Assembly (NCBI RefSeq): GCF_030056665.1
Contig: NZ_JASHIG010000007.1
Reading direction: 5' to 3' (one strand)
Length of the DNA stretch: 64,000 nt
From: Flectobacillus roseus
GTDB taxonomy: Bacteria > Bacteroidota > Bacteroidia > Cytophagales > Spirosomataceae
A model generated the notes under the pieces. It was not told where the DNA came from and searched no databases. It saw only the letters and a program-made list of their open reading frames with translations. The translations under genes were made by a program, and so were the position numbers. Positions 28,110 to 36,943 of this stretch are shown here, piece by piece; the stretch's first letter is position 1, and each line of letters begins with the position of its first letter.

Positions 28110-28904
28110 ATGAAAAAACTTTTCCTAGCAGCCCATTTGGCAGTATTGTCTATCACCCAACCTATATTTGCCTTCAACACGGTCGTTCAGGCGACAAATG
28201 ATAAACCAACCAAAGTGACTTTTCATGGGGTTTATAAGATTCCTGATCATGAAATTTATACGATAGTGAAGGGTATTCGTACCGCAATCAAGGAGAGTTC
28301 TGAGCTTCTGATAGAACCTAACAGTAGCATTGTGTTACGTGTTATTGATCTCAAAACAAACCAGATTGTAGCTAGAGAAAAAATCATGTATATGAATTTG
28401 GCTACAGATCTAATTTTTGAGTCATTACAAGGGGAAAACGTTTTGTATAAACGTAAAGCCTCAGCAAGTACAGGAGTAGTGTCTGAAAAAGCAGTAAACA
28501 GCACCAAACCTACGGTAATTGCAACCCCAACTGCACAAAAAACAGAAAGTGCACGTCCATTTGTAAAGCCAAAGCCTGGGACATTTCCAGAAAAAGATGG
28601 TATACGTTCAGCAAAGGGGATTTCTGAAGAAAAAGTACCAACAACTACAAAGGCAGCAACTTCTGCCAAACCAGTAGAAAACAACGCTGTGGCTTCGCCA
28701 TCTAAATCAACCAATGCTGCAGAAAGTGAAAAACTTGACCCAAGGGCTACTTTGACAAGGGTAAATTTACCTAAGCCCAAAGAAGAACCTTCTCCTAAAG
28801 TGGGAAGTTTGGGTGCTATTAATGCTAAGCCAATTATCATTAAAAAAGCAGCAACCACCAAGCCTGCGTCAACTACCAATACGAAGACCAAAACAAAACA
28901 ATAA
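28110..28904 (+). CDS. Secreted protein with basic low-complexity tail, unknown function
   Basis: I do not recognise this 264-residue protein. It has a signal peptide ending QPIFAF. A small folded region (about 35-115) contains KVTFHGVYKIPDHEIYTIVKG and SSIVLRVIDLKTNQIVARE. From about 120 the chain is rich in Lys, Thr, Pro, Ala and Ser (ASTGVVSEKAVNSTKPTVIA and similar) and is probably disordered. Such tails can bind cell wall or nucleic acid, but nothing here shows it. It stands alone, divergent from the GMC fusion gene across a 284-base gap, with a strong hairpin downstream. The 211-codon antisense open frame reflects the tail composition and is not a gene. Confidence 0.75.
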   Translation: MKKLFLAAHLAVLSITQPIFAFNTVVQATNDKPTKVTFHGVYKIPDHEIYTIVKGIRTAIKESSELLIEPNSSIVLRVIDLKTNQIVAREKIMYMNLATDLIFESLQGENVLYKRKASASTGVVSEKAVNSTKPTVIATPTAQKTESARPFVKPKPGTFPEKDGIRSAKGISEEKVPTTTKAATSAKPVENNAVASPSKSTNAAESEKLDPRATLTRVNLPKPKEEPSPKVGSLGAINAKPIIIKKAATTKPASTTNTKTKTKQ

Positions 28905-29009
28905 TATATCAGTGTCTAGAAAAGTGCTTTAGAAATCAATCATTTTCATCAGCTCTGTGAGGGGATAATTTGATTGAAGCTAGGTGTTTTTCTAAATTAT
29001 TATGTTGAA

Positions 29010-29073
29010 CGCTATAGATGCGAAAGACTGCAATTTATTTTGTTGGTTTTCGCATCTATAGCGGTCTTTTTTC
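29010..29073 (+). terminator. Strong terminator-like hairpin
   Basis: CGCTATAGATGCGAAA at 29010-29025 pairs perfectly over 16 bp with 29048-29063, followed by GTCTTTTTT. It lies about 105 bases after the upstream stop and directly abuts the family A repeat structure. Confidence 0.8.
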
Positions 29074-29262
29074 CCAAGCCCACCACCCAAAGCTCAATCT
29101 TAAATTTTATTTTGAGTAAGTTAGTGGGCAAAATAAAATTTAAGATTATGCTTGGGGCTTTCAGATATCGGCTTTCGGCGGTGGGTTTTGGAAAAAAGCA
29201 TGACTGTGGGCAATAAAAAACATTTTAACACTCTGTGCCTTGTGCCTGTTGCCTTGTCCCTA
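29071..29262. repeat. Nested inverted structure with family A repeat, copy 3
   Basis: The inner arms AATCTTAAATTTTATTTT (29096-29113) and 29130-29147 are perfect 18-bp reverse complements. Outside them, CCCACCACCCAAAGC on the left faces GCTTTCGGCGGTGGG on the right. The right half (29141-29262) is a minus-strand family A copy with CATGACTGTGGGCAAT, ACACTCTGTGCCTTGTGCC and TGTTGCC. The whole looks like two copies in opposite orientation, similar to a miniature element. The rest of the 589-base gap to 29493 shows only a promoter-like TATCTTTA at 29420-29427. Confidence 0.7.
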
Positions 29263-29493
29263 AACACATAACTTAAATCTAATTCTGCTCGATTACTTAC
29301 TAACTTAAGTTTTTGATAAATAGAACTTTATATTTTATTCTTAGTGCTTTAAACGAACTTCTTTTATTTGATATCCTCCCGCTTAATCAGCCTACTCGTT
29401 ACAACTCAAGAATTCTAATTATCTTTAAGGATATTTTTACCCACGCTGCCAAAATTGGGTTGCTTAGTCTTTAGTAAACTGTTAACCATACTC

Positions 29494-30435
29494 ATGAAAA
29501 GTCGTTTTTATTTACCAATACTGTTTGTCATTGCCTGTATCGCCTGTGAGAAAAAAGTGCATCGTGAGGTAAAATTACCCATCAGTGATTCAACCTTATT
29601 TGTAAATACTCCGATTAAATATTGGATTGAAAATCAAGAGATTGATGAAGCCTCTGGCTTGGCTGCCTCTTACCAAAATCCACATAAGTTTTGGGTACAC
29701 AATGATAGCGGAGGCGACAATGTATTGTTTTTGATAAATGCCAAAGGGAATGGGTTTCAGAAACTTCATTTAGAGGGTATCAAAAATCGTGATTGGGAAG
29801 ATATTGCTGTGGTTAAAGACGGCACCTCTTCAGAAATTTATATTTCGGATACTGGGGATAATTTTAAATGGCATTCTACAAAATTTATTTATCGTTTTAA
29901 AGAACCAATCATGGCCGAAAAGCCCGAATTGACGGTAAGCCAGATTGAGACCATTGAATTTGAATACCCTGATGGTAGAAAAGATGCCGAATGTTTATTA
30001 ATAGATCCTATTACAAAAGATATTTTTATTATTTCAAACCGAGAAGCTGAAAAGCATATTTACCGTCTCAAATATCCGCAGTCTACTCAACAGGTGAATA
30101 CGGCCGAATTTGTTGGAATTTTGAATGCTTCAAAAGAAAAACCTACAGACGATAAGGCTTCACGACAAGATTTGTTTATCACTTCAGGTACTGTTTCGAA
30201 TAGAGGGGATGAAATTTTGGTCAAAAACTATAAAAATATTTTCTACTGGAAAAAATCTCCTAACGAAACCATTGCTCAAGCACTTCAGCATCCTGCAACC
30301 GTACTGCCTTATGAAGTAGAGTCCCAAGGGGAGGCGGTAAGTTTTTCTCAGGACTTTGCAGAATATTATACGATTACAGAAAAAGGGCATCGTAGTAACG
30401 CGGTATACCTTTCTTGTTACAAGCGTAAAAAATAA
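29494..30435 (+). CDS. Propeller-like lipoprotein of unknown function
   Basis: This 313-residue protein has a lipoprotein signal (MKSRFYLPILFVIACIAC). The start at 29494 is preferred because an upstream frame extension would place 13 residues before the signal. The mature part has propeller-type strands: EASGLAASYQNPHKFWVHND, NRDWEDIAVVKDG, IYISDTGDN, DAECLLIDPITKDIFIISNR. The DxEDIA and SDTGDN words recall SdiA/PQQ-like or phytase-like propellers that bind calcium, but no family can be assigned with confidence. A TATCTTTA promoter-like element lies 67 bases upstream. It appears to be a single-gene unit. Confidence 0.75.
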   Translation: MKSRFYLPILFVIACIACEKKVHREVKLPISDSTLFVNTPIKYWIENQEIDEASGLAASYQNPHKFWVHNDSGGDNVLFLINAKGNGFQKLHLEGIKNRDWEDIAVVKDGTSSEIYISDTGDNFKWHSTKFIYRFKEPIMAEKPELTVSQIETIEFEYPDGRKDAECLLIDPITKDIFIISNREAEKHIYRLKYPQSTQQVNTAEFVGILNASKEKPTDDKASRQDLFITSGTVSNRGDEILVKNYKNIFYWKKSPNETIAQALQHPATVLPYEVESQGEAVSFSQDFAEYYTITEKGHRSNAVYLSCYKRKK

Positions 30436-30744
30436 AGTTCATCCAGAATCTTTTTAGGAGAATATTCAAATCAATTGTCATTAAACAGAGGATGATTGTT
30501 GTATTGTAGGGTTAATCGTCAAAAATGATTTTTATTACCAAATGTTAACTTTTGTTTGGTATGATTTTTGCAGTTTTTTTTATAATTCTCATATTTGACT
30601 TAACTAAAATTATTGTGTTGAAAATGAGATAGTTATAGCCTAGCCTTACTATTATGATTCTCTTTGCCGTCATTTATATAGACACATACAAGCAGCTTCA
30701 AATAGTAACTTCCAACCGTTAAGATTATTTGTGGACAGTTGCTT
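30436..30744. other. Control region of the hybrid histidine kinase gene
   Basis: This 309-base gap has no supported gene. It holds GTTTGGTATGAT at 30554-30565, the same 12-mer found twice in the inverted repeat upstream of mnmE, within an AT-rich promoter-like stretch (TATGATTTTTGCAG). Confidence 0.4.
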
Positions 30745-33700
30745 ATGCAAAATCTGGTAAATCATATATTTGAGGATACATTTGTTGGATATTGGCTTTG
30801 GGATGCAAGCTCCAATCTGAACTCATGTAATCCTACTCTTCTCAATCTTCTGGCATATCCCGAGGCAACATTAAACGCTTCGGAGGTTTTTTGGTATGAC
30901 TACCTGTCCGCTTCGGATTTATTTGCTTTTCAAAACGCATTCGAAGAATTATCTCAAACGATTGAGCCTCGAAATATTTCATTCAAATGGCGCTTGAAAC
31001 TACCCAATCAGGAAGTTAGATATGTTCGTGCGGGATTTAGAAACCTCCTCAACGACTTTTCAGTTGAAGCTGTAGTCGGTAGTTTTATCGACATTACTGA
31101 AGAAACTTTACAACTATTGGGTGCTCAAAGGGAAGAAAAACTCTATCAACAAACGTCGCAATTAGGCAAGAGTGGTGCCTGGGAATTCGATCTTAGCAAA
31201 AATTGGTTTTATTTCAATCATCCCGCTCTTAAGATTTTGCATCAGCCATCAGCTCGGGTGGATTGGGAAGGGTTGAAGAGTATTTTTGCTCAAACCGATG
31301 ATTTTCTTTCATTCGAACGCAATGTCAAAGCTTTATCTCCCTCTTACAGTACTTTTACCCTAGAGTTTGAGGCAAATAAAAGCCTTGGAACTGGGCGTTG
31401 GTTTAGAATTATTGCAGAGTTAAAAAGCGCTACCATATCCTCGACAAAAGTATTTGGCATCATACAAGATATTACTGATTTTAAGTTATTTGACGAACGC
31501 CTCAATGTGATATTTGAGCGCTCGACTGACGCACATTTGGTATTTGACGAAAATGGTATTATTGATTGTAATGCCGCGGCAGTCCAAATGCTAGGATGCG
31601 ACGACAAGGCGACGCTTTTGAGATATCATCCAGCTCATTTTTCACCTGATTTTCAACCTGATGGTATTACCTCATTTGAAAAGTCTAAAAAGATGGATGC
31701 TTTGGCGCGTCAAAATGGGTATCATCGTTTTGAGTGGCTACACAAGCGCCTTGATGGCACAACTTTTTTGGCTGAGGTAACCCTCAATCCCATTCGATTA
31801 AATCAAAAAGATGCACTTTTGGTGGTATGGCATGATATCACTGAAAGAAAAAAAGCGGAGGCAAAACTTGCCAATACGCAACTTTTACTCGCAGAGACGC
31901 AATTACTGACACATTCGGCAAGTTGGGTGCTAGATTTATCAACTCATATCAATACATATTCATCGGCAGCTTGTGAAATATTTGAAATAGAAAATGTCTC
32001 AAATTTTCCTAAAATAAATCCGCTCGATTGGATAGATGAAAGTGCAAAAGCACATTACCAACAGGTATTAGAGCAGGCCATTCAAACTGAAGAAGAGTTT
32101 GAAATTGAGCTTCTGATTAATTTGCAAAATGGCAAAAAGAAGGTAATACGAAAAATCGGAAAACCAACCATTTCTGAAAGCGGGAAAGTAGATAAAATTA
32201 TTGGTGCTATCTTGGATATAACGCAAGAAAGAAAAGACCAAGAAGCAATATTAATTAAGCAAGAGCAGTTTGCCAGCTTTATTACAAATACGCCTGCTGC
32301 TATAGCAATCTTTGATACCAAATTGAATTATATCGCTTACAGTCAGCATTGGATAGATTCTTTGCTCATTAAAGAACAAGATTTGGTAGGAAAAAATCAT
32401 TACGAGGTTTTGCCATATATTCCCCAAAAATGGAAAGAGATTAATGATTTGTGTTTGAAGGGAGAAATTCATCATTCTGAAAGTGATTCCTTTACTCGTA
32501 CAGATGGCAAGCAAGAATGGATACGCTGGGATGTTCGTCCGTGGTATATGGATGCAGGTGAAATAGGTGGAATTATCATTTGTATTGATGTAATTACTGA
32601 TCAAATTGAGGCCCAAAATACACTTATTCTCGCCAAAGAGGAGGCAGAACAAGCGGCAGTTGCCAAAACACAGTTTTTGTCAACGATGAGCCATGAAATA
32701 CGTACACCCATGAATGCTGTGATTGGTATTACACATTTGTTGATGCAAAATGCGCGAGAGGATCAAGCTGAATACTTGAAAATTTTGAAGTTTTCAGCAG
32801 AGAATTTATTAGTGTTAATCAATGATATTCTTGATTTTAACAAAATAGAGGCAGGTAAAATTACTTTTGAAGAAGTTGATTTTAACCTGAAAGATTTATT
32901 GCTCAATATCCGAGCTGCTTTATTGCAAAAGGCTATTGATAAAGGGATTCAGTTGAAACTGTTGATGGAGGATGATCTTCCTGAGGCGGTAAAAGGAGAT
33001 TCGGTAAGAATAGGTCAGATACTGACTAACCTTGTTTCCAATGCGGTGAAGTTTACAGATTATGGACGTGTTACGATTTCGGCATCAATTCTGAAAAAAG
33101 ATGCAGATTCGACAACTATAACGTTTGAGGTGAAAGATACAGGAATCGGTATACCTCAAGACAAATGGGATTCTATTTTTGACAGTTTTACGCAGGCCAG
33201 TTCAGAAACTACCCGTAAATACGGAGGCACTGGACTAGGGTTGACCATTACGAAGCGATTGTTGGAATTACAAGGCAGTAAAATCCAACTAGAAAGTGCT
33301 CCAGGAGAAGGATCAACATTTTATTTTGACCTTCGTCTGAAGAATAGTTCATTCCAATTTAAAAAACGTACTGAACCTGATATGACAAACCAAAAACACC
33401 CAAGTTTGAAAGGACTTAAATTATTAATTGCTGATGACAATCGAATAAATATTATAGTAGCACAACAATTCTTTAAGCGATGGGATATTGAAAGCGATGT
33501 TGCCGAAAACGGCGTACTCGCTGTTCAAATGGTACAACAATCAGACTATGATATGGTCTTGATGGATTTACAAATGCCTGAAATGGACGGTTATGAGGCA
33601 ACCAAAAGTATCAGAGCGTTAAGTAATGATAGATTCGCGCAGATTCCAATCATTGCCTTAACAGCCTCAGCCATGCTTGATATTAAGGATAAAGCATTTT

Positions 33701-33798
33701 CGGTGGGTATGAATGATTACATTTCCAAGCCTTTTAATCCTGACGATTTATATCGCAAAATTGCATTGTATAAAAAGGAAAACACTCAAGAGGTTTAG
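30745..33798 (+). CDS. Multi-PAS hybrid sensor histidine kinase
   Basis: This 1017-residue protein is a soluble hybrid kinase. About four or five PAS/PAC modules fill 1-625 (YVRAGFRNLLNDF, VVGSFIDITEET, RLDGTTFLAEVTLNPIRL, VVWHDITERKKAEAKL, IIGAILDITQERKDQ, IIICIDVITDQIE). HisKA follows with the phospho-acceptor His650 in FLSTMSHEIRTPMNAVIG. The ATPase domain has NLVSNAVKFT, DTGIGIP and GGTGLGLTI. A C-terminal receiver carries Asp941 in VLMDLQMPEMDGYEAT and a Lys in YISKPFNP. No membrane helix is seen, so the signal is cytoplasmic, but it is unknown. No response regulator or phosphotransfer protein is adjacent, so it signals to a partner elsewhere. The ATG at 30745 is chosen over a TTG two codons upstream. 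Confidence 0.95.
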   Translation: MQNLVNHIFEDTFVGYWLWDASSNLNSCNPTLLNLLAYPEATLNASEVFWYDYLSASDLFAFQNAFEELSQTIEPRNISFKWRLKLPNQEVRYVRAGFRNLLNDFSVEAVVGSFIDITEETLQLLGAQREEKLYQQTSQLGKSGAWEFDLSKNWFYFNHPALKILHQPSARVDWEGLKSIFAQTDDFLSFERNVKALSPSYSTFTLEFEANKSLGTGRWFRIIAELKSATISSTKVFGIIQDITDFKLFDERLNVIFERSTDAHLVFDENGIIDCNAAAVQMLGCDDKATLLRYHPAHFSPDFQPDGITSFEKSKKMDALARQNGYHRFEWLHKRLDGTTFLAEVTLNPIRLNQKDALLVVWHDITERKKAEAKLANTQLLLAETQLLTHSASWVLDLSTHINTYSSAACEIFEIENVSNFPKINPLDWIDESAKAHYQQVLEQAIQTEEEFEIELLINLQNGKKKVIRKIGKPTISESGKVDKIIGAILDITQERKDQEAILIKQEQFASFITNTPAAIAIFDTKLNYIAYSQHWIDSLLIKEQDLVGKNHYEVLPYIPQKWKEINDLCLKGEIHHSESDSFTRTDGKQEWIRWDVRPWYMDAGEIGGIIICIDVITDQIEAQNTLILAKEEAEQAAVAKTQFLSTMSHEIRTPMNAVIGITHLLMQNAREDQAEYLKILKFSAENLLVLINDILDFNKIEAGKITFEEVDFNLKDLLLNIRAALLQKAIDKGIQLKLLMEDDLPEAVKGDSVRIGQILTNLVSNAVKFTDYGRVTISASILKKDADSTTITFEVKDTGIGIPQDKWDSIFDSFTQASSETTRKYGGTGLGLTITKRLLELQGSKIQLESAPGEGSTFYFDLRLKNSSFQFKKRTEPDMTNQKHPSLKGLKLLIADDNRINIIVAQQFFKRWDIESDVAENGVLAVQMVQQSDYDMVLMDLQMPEMDGYEATKSIRALSNDRFAQIPIIALTASAMLDIKDKAFSVGMNDYISKPFNPDDLYRKIALYKKENTQEV

Positions 33799-33959
33799 AT
33801 GTGCTACCTGCTTATATGAACATACCTTTAGGTATTCAAATTGACTGGGGATATAGAGAATGAGTGATTTTGATTTGGATTTCAGCCATACATTTCTACC
33901 GCTGGAATAGAGATATCAAAAAAATGAAATCACTCAATCTCCATTCAATAAATGAAGAA

Positions 33960-35567
33960 TCAAGGTACCTTCAACACTTTTCCACGATAGACTGGAGCAA
34001 TTTTAGCATTTCCTGTAGCGGGAGTGACCGAAATCAGGTAAAGATTAGGGGATAGCTCTGCCATGTCTAGGGGAAGAAGGTTGTTTTCTGCAATCATATT
34101 TTCGTGTTCCTGCACCAGTCTTCCTGCACCATCATAAATCTTCACATTGAAAAATTGGCTTTCTGCCTCCAAGCGTACAAAAAGAATTGAACTGCAAGGA
34201 TTAGGATAGGTTGGTAATTCTTGAACAGGGATGAAATCATCAACTGTCCAGTTGCCCGTATATTCATAACAACCAATATCGTAAGCGCCGCCAATCGGTC
34301 GAAGCGTATCTGTTAAATCAGTTCTGATTCGAAGATAAGATAGATCTTTTCCTGCATTTACTAATGGAGAGGAAAGTCTTGGCTTATAGTTGTCATCGTT
34401 GGAATATTGTAGCTTTGCGTTGTCGATGGACTTATCAGTAAAGTTATTCGAGACTATAGATTTTACGGTTGTATTGGTTTTGATATATTGATTGGTTGGC
34501 GTTTTGAGCAGCAAATTATTGTATACTTCATATTGTTGAATATTACTATACAGTTTAATACTTTCTCCCTTGGTACTGATGATACTATTATTCATAATTC
34601 GAACGAAGGTATTTTCAGAAGAACGCGGTCGGGTATCTGAAAAAATACCATTTCCACCCACATTGTAAATTAGGTTGTTATATACCTGCTGATTTCCCAA
34701 ACCACCCAGCATAATAATACCGGTGCCGTTGACATCATGAATAATATTGTTGTAGCAGTCTCCTCCTGCACCACCTCCGATTTGAATGCCATTTACTTGA
34801 TATACTGAAAATGGATTATAGCCTGTATGTTGAAGTTCATTGTGGTGGACTTTTGCATCGGGTGCACACGCATACTGAATTCCTTCGGCGGCGGTTCTCA
34901 ATATTTTATTATGATGTATATCTAAACCATAAATCAGGTGAGGCCAAGCTAAAGTTTTGCTACCATCACAAGTGATTTCCTGACCTTCGTTCCAAAACGA
35001 ACTACCAATGTACATGCCTTCGCTGCCTGTATCATGAATATAGTTGTGATGTATCAAAATATTAAACATCGCAAAATTCCCTTCCCAGTTGCTTTGGTCA
35101 CAAAAAGGGTCAGATTTGACCATGATTCCCGCAAAGCCCACATGTGACACTTCTGTATTAGCTACCTCGATATCGCTACTGGTTCCTTCTATTTTGATCC
35201 CCATGGATGCATCGGCAGTGGCACTGATCCCAAAACCTTCTTTCACAGTAGCATCGCCTGAGCCTAAAAATTGAACATAATTACAGTCCGAAAATAAAAC
35301 CCCTACATTATACCCAGTGATGTTTACTTTTCCACCACAGTTGATGATTTTGATAGGTTGTGTGGCGGTTCCTTTGATATTATTAAATCGAATTTCGGTA
35401 TAATTACCTGCGCTAAAACATACAGTTTGTCCGGGCTTTACTGGTAAATTAGAAGGGTCAAAATAATTTGCTTTGCTTATGGTAATATCGCAATTACAGT
35501 TCTGTGAATAGGAAGAATAACAGACAAGAAGACTCCAAAAAGATATTATTTTTATGATTATGCGCAT
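33960..35567 (-). CDS. Right-handed beta-helix protein with T9SS sorting domain
   Basis: This 535-residue exported protein starts with a signal peptide (MRIIIKIISFWSLLVCYSSYSQ); a longer upstream frame lacks support. The body is a parallel beta-helix with many Asn-rich turns (HHNYIHDTGSEGMYIGSSF, YNNIIHDVNGTGIIMLGG, YNNLIYNVGGNGIFSD). This architecture is typical of pectin- and alginate-active enzymes. The last about 80 residues form a type A T9SS sorting domain (YPNPCSSILFVRLEAE, KIYDGAGRLVQEHEN), so it is exported by the type IX system and attached to or released from the surface. No catalytic motif can be assigned. It may take part in polysaccharide breakdown, given the loci on both sides. 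Confidence 0.88.
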   Translation of the reverse strand: MRIIIKIISFWSLLVCYSSYSQNCNCDITISKANYFDPSNLPVKPGQTVCFSAGNYTEIRFNNIKGTATQPIKIINCGGKVNITGYNVGVLFSDCNYVQFLGSGDATVKEGFGISATADASMGIKIEGTSSDIEVANTEVSHVGFAGIMVKSDPFCDQSNWEGNFAMFNILIHHNYIHDTGSEGMYIGSSFWNEGQEITCDGSKTLAWPHLIYGLDIHHNKILRTAAEGIQYACAPDAKVHHNELQHTGYNPFSVYQVNGIQIGGGAGGDCYNNIIHDVNGTGIIMLGGLGNQQVYNNLIYNVGGNGIFSDTRPRSSENTFVRIMNNSIISTKGESIKLYSNIQQYEVYNNLLLKTPTNQYIKTNTTVKSIVSNNFTDKSIDNAKLQYSNDDNYKPRLSSPLVNAGKDLSYLRIRTDLTDTLRPIGGAYDIGCYEYTGNWTVDDFIPVQELPTYPNPCSSILFVRLEAESQFFNVKIYDGAGRLVQEHENMIAENNLLPLDMAELSPNLYLISVTPATGNAKIAPVYRGKVLKVP

Positions 35568-36031
35568 AATTCTGTACACTAAGATGAATAAATTAATAAT
35601 TGGCGGATAATTAATCAAAACATTAAGCTTAGTAATAGGTGCTATTAACAAAATTATGAATTTTTTGCATTTATGTATCTTTTTGCTCTAAAATGTATTT
35701 AGAAAAAAGCCTTCTCTATTTTTATTACAAAATAATACGGGCACGAGGAATGATTAAACAAATCGCAAAACTGTATTTTGGCCTTTGTTGGAGTTATTAT
35801 CAACAAATATGCGACAGCATTAAGTTTGCTCAATTATACAAGTAATCTTGGGTTTGTTGCTAACGCAAGAGTCGTTGGAGAAAACTCCAACCATGGCAAA
35901 ATGATAGGAGCTTATAATCATAATTCTACATTCTTTATGTTTTAAGCACCTACAAATAACAGATATACGATTAACTAGTAACATCTATCAACTTACGACA
36001 ATAGGATTGACTATCTTTGTGGCAAAATAAA
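35568..36031. other. Divergent intergenic region
   Basis: This 464-base gap has no supported gene. It holds the small hairpin GTTGGAG-AAAA-CTCCAAC at 35874-35891 and the promoter at 36012-36019. Words such as TTGGAGTTATTATCAACAAATATGCGACAG (split at 35792-35821) weakly recall the palindromic element at 11934. Confidence 0.4.
36012..36019 (+). promoter_or_regulatory. Promoter -7 element for the GNAT-like protein/miaA operon
   Basis: TATCTTTG is an exact match to TAnnTTTG. Transcription would start about 36026, a few bases before the ATG at 36032. This argues against the TTG at 36017, which lies inside the element. No clear -33 box is seen. Confidence 0.5.
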
Positions 36032-36934
36032 ATGAAAATGGCAGATAGTGAATGGATAGATGAGCTTTCTCAATGGCTCGAATTGCAGGGAATTCCTTTT
36101 GAAAAAACCGTAGAGGAGTTGGAAGGACAGATTTTGCCTTTGATATATTTTCCGACCAAAAATATAAAACTTCTTCTTTTTGATATTTACGATTGGGAGC
36201 AAAAACCACTTTCGGAATTTTATGGTACCAAATTGAGCCAGTTGGCAGCTACTACGGGTAACAAATACATTTGTCTTTGGCAAGATTTATGGTACACCAA
36301 GCAAGCACTTCTCAAGGCAAGAATTCGTAGTGTGTTAGGCTTTTTTACCAGATTACATGCGCGTCATTGTGTGGTGTCCAGAATTGATAAACCTTTGATG
36401 GAATCGTTCTTCAATACACATCATTTACAAGGAAGTACGCAAGCTAAGCTTAAATATGGACTTTTTCTCAAAAAACAATATATCCAGAAATACTTGGGTG
36501 AAAATTTTCCTACTAATGAAAATGCACTGATTGCCGTAGCGAGTTTTAGTGGTGCTCGAACCATGAAGTGGGGTGATAGACAAGATTTTCGTTCGTATGA
36601 ATTACTGCGATTTGCCTCATTGCAAGGATATGTTGTGGTAGGAGGAATGGACAAACTTATGAAGGCTTTTATGCATGAGAACCAACCAGATGATATTATG
36701 AGTTATGCTGACAAAGATTGGTCTAACGGACGGAGTTATCATGTTCTAGGATTCAAACAAGTGGTTGATTTTGAAATAGCTACCTATTATTGGGTGAATT
36801 CAAAAACGTATGAACGCTATCCTGAAAACCGTATTTTGCAACAATATTCACTAGAAGAATTGAAATCCCAAGGTTGGATTAGGATAATCAACTCTGGTAG
36901 TTTGAAGTATATAAAAACACTTTGTAAAGAATAG
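36032..36934 (+). CDS. Conserved protein with GNAT/phage-endonuclease-associated-like domain
   Basis: This 300-residue protein has no signal peptide. Its first half (about 1-110) contains LPLIYFPTKNIKLLLFDIYD and KYICLWQDLWYTKQALLKAR, which look like a nuclease-like fold that takes strands from a PD-(D/E)XK-type core, with low certainty. The second half (about 120-290) has FFNTHHLQG, AKLKYGLFL, ENALIAVASFSGAR, SYELLRFASLQGYVVVGGMDKLMKAF, IMSYADKDWSNGRSYHVLGF. This pattern resembles the acyltransferase-like domain attached to some phage homing-type endonucleases (from memory). It lies 9 bases upstream of miaA and shares its transcript, hinting at a link with RNA or translation. The function is not established. 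Confidence 0.75.
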   Translation: MKMADSEWIDELSQWLELQGIPFEKTVEELEGQILPLIYFPTKNIKLLLFDIYDWEQKPLSEFYGTKLSQLAATTGNKYICLWQDLWYTKQALLKARIRSVLGFFTRLHARHCVVSRIDKPLMESFFNTHHLQGSTQAKLKYGLFLKKQYIQKYLGENFPTNENALIAVASFSGARTMKWGDRQDFRSYELLRFASLQGYVVVGGMDKLMKAFMHENQPDDIMSYADKDWSNGRSYHVLGFKQVVDFEIATYYWVNSKTYERYPENRILQQYSLEELKSQGWIRIINSGSLKYIKTLCKE

Positions 36935-36943
36935 AAAGATTTT

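Noticed and set aside
28256..28891. 211-codon minus-strand frame opposite the secreted 264-residue protein
   Set aside because: It mirrors the Lys/Thr-rich tail composition and gives an implausible hydrophobic, Val/Ala-rich product.
28974..29216. 80-codon frame in the repeat block
   Set aside because: It spans a terminator hairpin and the nested inverted repeat.
36017..36031. TTG start for the GNAT-like protein
   Set aside because: It lies inside the exact -7 promoter element TATCTTTG; the ATG at 36032 is the better start.
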